Assembly: GCA_023412695.1 (NCBI GenBank)
Contig: JAEYNG010000325.1
Location: 1 to 5,209, forward strand
Direction: 5' to 3'
DNA length: 5,209 nucleotides
Source: Planctomycetota bacterium
GTDB lineage: Bacteria; Planctomycetota; Phycisphaerae; Phycisphaerales; UBA1924
In this document: positions 5,197-5,209 of the stretch, piece by piece
Layout: every line of letters begins with the position of its first letter
Position numbering within the stretch: the stretch's first letter is position 1
Position numbers and translations under genes: made by a program
The notes under the pieces: generated by a model
The model's database searches: none
Seen by the model: the letters and a program-made list of their open reading frames with translations, nothing else
What the model was told of the DNA's origin: nothing

Positions 5197-5209
5197 CCCA
5201 CTCCCGCTT

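Noticed and set aside
4254..5201. Other long frames overlapping the 301-residue gene on both strands
   Set aside because: They give Arg/Pro/Ser- or Glu/Gly-rich low-complexity products; only the 4291 frame shows C-ending codon bias in its non-repetitive parts.

Overview
The window looks like chromosomal DNA from a high-GC planctomycete, most likely of the Phycisphaerae. This is an inference from gene content: a secreted SUMF1-fold protein ending in the short VPGP-type PEP-CTERM anchor common in that group, a REP-associated tyrosine transposase (RAYT) of the YIHLNP/WPWSS type, strong preference for C-ending codons, and mostly weak or absent Shine-Dalgarno sequences. No rRNA, tRNA or other marker is present to fix the taxonomy.

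Layout, left to right. (1) Bases 1-1222 hold the 3' part of pheA, a bifunctional chorismate mutase/prephenate dehydratase with a C-terminal ACT domain; its start lies outside the window. (2) Bases 1223-1663 have no convincing gene but contain a run of inverted repeats, including a perfect 12-bp one. (3) Bases 1664-2830 encode a secreted, PEP-CTERM-anchored protein with the formylglycine-generating-enzyme (SUMF1) fold. Seven bases after it begins a 121-residue secreted protein (2838-3203), probably in the same transcript. Its last ten or so codons lie in a repeat, so it is probably the truncated remnant of a longer gene. (4) Bases 3171-4140 are an apparent RAYT unit: a minus-strand HUH/Y1 transposase gene flanked by two diverged direct copies of a GTGGCAC...GTGCCAC-bounded element, with extra hairpins on its upstream side. 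(5) Bases 4254-5196 hold an unrecognised 301-residue protein behind a promoter-like sequence close enough to the ATG to suggest a leaderless mRNA. This gene carries two near-identical 53-bp double-hairpin repeats in frame, a related third palindrome, serine tracts and a tandem 7-mer block.

Functionally, pheA is ordinary housekeeping (phenylalanine synthesis). The secreted pair is an envelope or surface module of unknown role. The right-hand third is shaped by short palindromic repeats and a RAYT. The two most interesting points are the apparent disruption of the secreted-protein gene by the RAYT unit and the in-frame domestication of palindromic repeats as Gly-rich linkers. I see no evidence for a new defence, CRISPR or biosynthetic system.
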